Positions 59,410 through 64,000 of a stretch of 64,000 nt of DNA are shown one piece after another. Made by a program: the position numbers and the translations under genes. The stretch is from Diogma glabrata (taxonomy: Eukaryota > Arthropoda > Insecta > Diptera > Cylindrotomidae). The notes below the pieces were generated by a model. The model was not told the DNA's origin and did not search any database. It saw nothing but the letters and a program-made list of their open reading frames with translations. How positions within the stretch are numbered: the stretch's first letter is position 1; the number at the start of each line of letters is the position of its first letter. The DNA is taken from the NCBI GenBank assembly GCA_963693315.1, contig OY856186.1, positions 84,569,496-84,633,495 on the forward strand, written 5' to 3'.

Positions 59410-60040
59410 AAACATTAAAATTTTTTCAAAATTCTAAAAATGTTGCTAAAATTATAACAAAATCAAAAATATAAATTTTCTTTCAAAATACTCCAAAAAT
59501 TATTCTAAAATCAAAAATTTTAAATTTTTCAAAATTCTAATAATACTCTAAAAATTATTACAAAATCAAAACTTCAAATAATTAAAATTGAAACTTATTT
59601 TCCAACTGTTCCTGTTATTTAGAAGTCGTGGAATCAGGGATCACGAAAATAATTACTTAAGAAACATTTCCCAAATAATTACAATTTTTTTAAAAAAACA
59701 ACATTTAATCTGCAACAAATTGATATTTTCCAACTGTTCCTTTAAGTTGGGAGGAGTTGAAACTGGATAGAACCATTTTCCATGTCCAATTTCATGTTCA
59801 ATTACATTTCATGTGATACAAATACTTCATAGTGTTTTTTAGAAAAATTGGTTAAAAAGAAAAAAAATCATTTTTTTGACACACTTATAATACAATATTA
59901 AAGCTCCTGGTCTCACACATTAATGCCGACCTAGTTGTTATCACTTCAAATTAATGTTTTAAGCCAAAAATGCAAATAATCAAGATTTCTCCAGATGCAA
60001 ATTTACTACTCATCATCACTGAAAATAAACGCTTTTTAAG
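59410..60040 (-). repeat. Repeat family R, partial degenerate copy
   Basis: Block-2-type units (59420-59590) and block 1/head text (GACACACTTATAATACAATAT..., CCTGGTCTCACACATTAATGCCGACC, 59870-59935) occur in minus orientation but with pieces missing. It directly abuts the next copy at 60045. Confidence 0.6.
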
Positions 60041-60044
60041 AAAC

Positions 60045-61345
60045 AAAATATAGAGGGGCTGAAATCTCAGCTCTGAGGTAGCAAGATTTGGGTTTTTGTT
60101 AAGGATTTTGAGATAACTTTCGGCATACAACTTTTATGAGGACATTGTTTTTAGTTTTGGGCAGCGATGTATATCAAACATAAAACTCTTTGTAAAAGTA
60201 CAAGTATTTTATCTCTGTTAAGAAATGTATTACAAAACTAACACCAAACATCAATTCGTCGCCGGAAAATTATAACAGATCATATATTAACATAATTTAG
60301 TGAAAAAATGATACACTCAGCAAACTACTCAAAAACATTTAGCGTTTCGAGATAATATTACAAAATCACAAATTCATATTTCTTTCAAAATTCCAAAAAT
60401 ATTGTAAAAATTAAACAAAATCAAACTTTTTTAACAAATTCTAAAAATATTCCAAAAATTGTTAACAATTCAAACTTTTTCCGAAATTCTAAAAATATTG
60501 CAAAAATTATAATAAAATCAAAAAAAAACCAACTTTTTGCAAAATTCCAAAAATTATAATAAAATCAATAATTTAAACTTTTTCAAAATTCTAAAAATAT
60601 TTCAAAAATTCTTACAAAATCACAAATTGAAACTTTTCTCGAAATGCTAAAAATATATATATATACAAAATTCACAAATTAAAAAATTCTATTTTACCAA
60701 AATTTTAAAAATATTTTTTTTAAAAATAAATCAAAAATTAAAACTTTTTCCAAAATTTTAAAAATCATTTTTTTGACACACTTGACAACATTTTTTTGAC
60801 AAACTTATAATGCCATAATTCTCGATAGTAAGAATAAAATTTCATGTCATACAAATAATTAATTTTATTTTTTTCCAAAAAATCGGGTAAAATAATAAAT
60901 AAAAATCTGTCTTTTGACACACTTGACAACATTTTTTTGACAAACTTATAGTGCAATAATCTAGTTTTTGGATTGGACATACCAATCCTGACCATCAAGA
61001 TTTCTTCAAATTCAATGTTTCTATTCGTAATCACTTAAAATGAACGTTTTTTAAGCAAAAAATATGCAAATTTCCGTGTTTTGACACACTTGACGATTTT
61101 TTGACACACTTCCGGTGCAGTTATCGAACACATCATTATTTTGGCTCTTTCCATTGAGTAAACCTTTTTCTAGAAAAAACCGTCCAGCTAGGTTTCGTCG
61201 GTTGTGACGGCCGGCCGGCAGACAGACATACATATTTTTTTGCTTTTTTAGAATCAGTCGGTCCTAAAACGTCGAGAAATGCCAAAAAAGAGAGGGTGAA
61301 AATTTCACATTTGGCTCTTGAATTCAATACTTTGGTTTTTTGTTT
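60045..61345 (-). repeat. Repeat family R, nearly full copy, minus orientation
   Basis: Tail (60045-60350, GGCAGCGATGTATATCAAAC), block 2 (60350-60765), block 1 (60770-60950) and head (60955-61345, ACATACCAATCCTGACCATC through CCAAAAAAGAGAGGGTGAAA). With the plus copy at 55925-57520 it forms a long imperfect inverted repeat around the receptor exon. A further piece of head-like text lies at 61375-61475. Confidence 0.75.
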
Positions 61346-62009
61346 GTTTTAATACTTTCGGTGCTTACCATTAACATAACCTATTTTTAGAACAACATTT
61401 TGAAATTGCTCCAATAGTTTTCTTGTTTACGTGGGCTGTGGCGGTTGGGCTGGCAGACAGAGGAACATTTTCCGTTGTGTTTGTTGTTCAAAAACATTTA
61501 TTACAAATTTATTATCGTGATTAGCATTGCCTAGTAATCTAGTTAAGCCTAGTATTCACGGTAGTTGGAAAGTACCATTTCAGTTTGTCTTCCTACGTCG
61601 TTTATGCGTGAAGGATGTTTATGTCTTATGTATATTCATCAACCATAACATGCAACACAAAACATGCTTATCAAATCTTACCTGCTTAAATCCTCTGGGA
61701 ATTATTGTGCTCTAAGCTTATCACGTAAGTATTAGTACATGACAACTTTGTTTGTTAAGCCAGGAATGTCTCAACACATATCGAGGGTACGGGGATTTTC
61801 CTCAATTTCCACTTTAAATTTACGGTGGTTCAACAAAATGCTGTCTAAGCATCCATCAATAAAAAAAAATTCTCCTATTCCAACTGTTTTGATTTTTGAA
61901 GTGAAAACTTCTTTAGGTGCGTTGTGAAATTTTGTATGGGGAAAAATTTATATATTCAAGGTATCATTTTTACAAATCACCAAAATATTTTTAAATATAA
62001 AATACCTCT
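61346..62009. other. Non-coding stretch
   Basis: Head-like family R text at 61375-61475, otherwise nothing recognised. Short frames at 61527-61715 and 61739-61927 lack motifs and convincing splice sites. Confidence 0.35.
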
Positions 62010-62029
62010 ATCCGTTCTCAACGCATCAA

Positions 62030-62110
62030 ATTGCAATATGGATATCGCGGTCGACTGAGGTTCTATAGTTCGTGAGCTCAATTCCTGGAGTGGTACATTT
62101 TTTTTATTAT
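62030..62110 (+). repeat. Possible tRNA-derived SINE head
   Basis: ATGGATATCGCGGTCGACTG then GAGCTCAATTCCTGGAGTGG looks like a decayed tRNA with A-box and B-box-like words (B box GGTTCAATTCC against AGCTCAATTCC), followed by a T-rich run. No cloverleaf was verified. Confidence 0.3.
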
Positions 62111-64000
62111 TTTTTTAAATTTTTATTAAAAACCAATAAAATTATTTTTTTTCATTCATGAATTTATAAATATCATAAAAACTCCTTATTACGAATTTTA
62201 AAAAATTGATCTATAATGCAGTTTTTTAAAATTATATTGCAACTGTCTTTTGCATTCGAGTCATCATGCTAAATAAATATTGTATATATATAAAATTGAA
62301 AGTATATCTGTATTAATACACCATTCATCGATCATCATGAAGATTTGGTAAGTTGTTGTGTATACTAGCCCAAAGGTAACTGGCAAATTTTCTATTTTTA
62401 CAGCACCTCAGGGCGCGTATAATTATCTTAAGGGATTTTGCCTAAATGTTGATAATTATTGTAGTTTGCTTTGATCAATGTTTTTTTTGTTGATCATAAT
62501 TTTTATGAAATTAGAAATGCAACAATGAAACAATTACATTTGTATATCAAAATTATATGTATTGGAATTTAACACATCATGATGTTACAAATTTTATCAT
62601 CTACACCAAATATGTTGTTGGTTTGCAATGTTATTTAATACATCTTTTTGAAATTAAGTGAAGACTTAATATTTGTAGCTGGATACTTGATAACATCGAT
62701 TATATCGATTTAAAGCTCAAAATTACGAAACGAAAATCGCACAAATTCTATACAAAGAAGCATAGCTTATGTATGATTAAACATGGATGGCAATCATGAT
62801 GAATAAACTAATTGAAAATGGTGGCACTTAGCCGATAGTGATTTGCAAATGGCAACAATGCGCATTAATACCAATAAATTTACTTAGCTTTCCGCAGGAA
62901 GATTTGTAAAATTTAAAATTGTTGATCTATGGGTGTGACAACCTCGGGTACTTTAGTCCCTGCTATTGGCATATGAATTGTCTTGAGATATCGTAAGCCA
63001 CTGGCAGTATCATATAACGCGACAAGAAGTTTTTTAATTGGTATTTGCCAGGTCCAGTCATTCTATGTTATAATTGTGATTGTTTAACTTAAAACTATTT
63101 TTCTTTAAATCAAATTTCAAATTCAATATTTTCCTTTTATATATCAATTTATTACATCTTTTTTTTATTGTTCCATTGATCGATTTTTTTAAAATAAATT
63201 ATATATATTTTTTTTACTAACCGATTTAGTTTTTTTGAAAATACATAATAAAATTTATCCTTTGTTTTATGATTAAAGTAAATCAAAATCAATGATCATT
63301 TGTAAAAAAATTAAAAAAATTATCAAAAATTATTATTTATAAAATTATATAAAAAAAAACTATGAAAAATTGTATTTTTTTTTGAAAAACTGTATTTATT
63401 TATAAGATTTTTTTTTTTTTTGAATGTAAACTAGCTTTTAAGGAAATTAAATAAGTCAAGAAAATTTATTACGTTATATCTAAATAAAGGACAATTATTT
63501 GAACTGAGCCCAAACTAATATTACGTCGAAGATATGAACAAAATTATAAAGAAAGTCGTTAGCCAATTCCTGAAGAGTCAAATGAAGATCAACATGCCAA
63601 ACTAGTTGCCCAGAATATATTATAATATACAAGAATTTATAATGATATACCAATTAATCGAGATTCAAATTTAAATTTATGGTGTCAGCAAAAAAACATA
63701 TGCCTTAATCAAAAAAAATGTTTATCGAAAAATCCATAAGGCAGGACAACCAACTTATCGGTATAAATAATTTGGAGAAAATTGGAGAAGTTATGGAGAT
63801 TTATTTTTATAATTTGGAAAGATGGAAATTAAAAATTATCATATCGGTCTATTCAATTTTGGTGGTCACAGAGGACACACCAAAATATAAGTTCCAGCTC
63901 CAGACCTCCAGTCACATTTTTTTATAAATAAATAAAACAAAAAGGAATTCAAGAAAGCTGAAAACTTTGGCAATCGAGACTAAAATTATCAGGATATCAG
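62111..64000. other. AT-rich non-coding stretch to the window end
   Basis: No gene or repeat family recognised. The frame at 63718-63927 is low complexity and without motifs. Confidence 0.4.

Noticed and set aside
63718..63927. 69-codon frame near the window end
   Set aside because: No family motif, AT-driven composition and no splice or promoter context.

Overview
The window is AT-rich eukaryotic DNA, almost certainly from an insect or close arthropod relative. I infer this from long AT-rich non-coding stretches, arthropod-type transposable elements (Jockey/CR1-like LINEs, Ty3/gypsy, Penelope-like, Harbinger, Helitron-related, Tc1/pogo-like) and one candidate host exon with GT-AG splice sites. 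There are no operons, rRNA genes or CRISPR arrays. Host coding content is minimal: one 97-bp internal exon at 58146-58242 (+) that reads as part of the cysteine-rich domain of a metabotropic glutamate receptor. Most of the sequence up to it would then be intron or intergenic DNA packed with mobile elements. A possible TATA-containing promoter and 5' UTR lies at 16418-16870 (+), but nothing ties it to that gene.

Layout. 1-10 kb: a 425-bp foldback element, Helitron-like protein debris, a 371-bp tandem satellite and a second foldback beside a frameshifted Helitron-associated pseudogene. 10-19 kb: small hairpin elements, three dead LINE fragments, a repeat cluster and the putative promoter. 19.8-25.8 kb: about 1 kb of (TA)n in four blocks, separated by a Penelope-like element (RT plus GIY-YIG, with a hammerhead-like motif), a solo LTR and a 2.1-kb DNA transposon with long terminal inverted repeats; a second Penelope 3' end in reverse orientation abuts the far side. 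25.9-28 kb: a decayed Ty3/gypsy element with its 3' LTR. 28.2-29.5 kb: a 1.37-kb near-perfect palindrome. 30.8-32.8 kb: a 2-kb TIR element with 42-bp subterminal repeats, with a DDE transposase fragment inserted in one arm.

36.9-53.1 kb is the clearest story, three insertions nested inside one another. A non-coding repeat (family R here) was split by a LINE, whose 991-codon endonuclease-RT frame was in turn split by a 10.9-kb Ty3/gypsy LTR retrotransposon on the minus strand. The LTR element has two 1,081-bp LTRs that look identical, a 4-bp target duplication (ACTT), a lysine-tRNA-like primer binding site, open gag and pol, and a long leader with an extra 194-aa ORF and a dyad-motif array. 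It looks very young. 53-61 kb: Harbinger debris, a LINE 3' end with poly(A), the receptor exon and more R copies in opposite orientations. 61.3-64 kb holds little beyond a possible tRNA-derived SINE fragment.

Limits: all homology calls are by eye, LTR identity was judged by reading, and boundaries marked approximate are good to roughly 10-30 bp.
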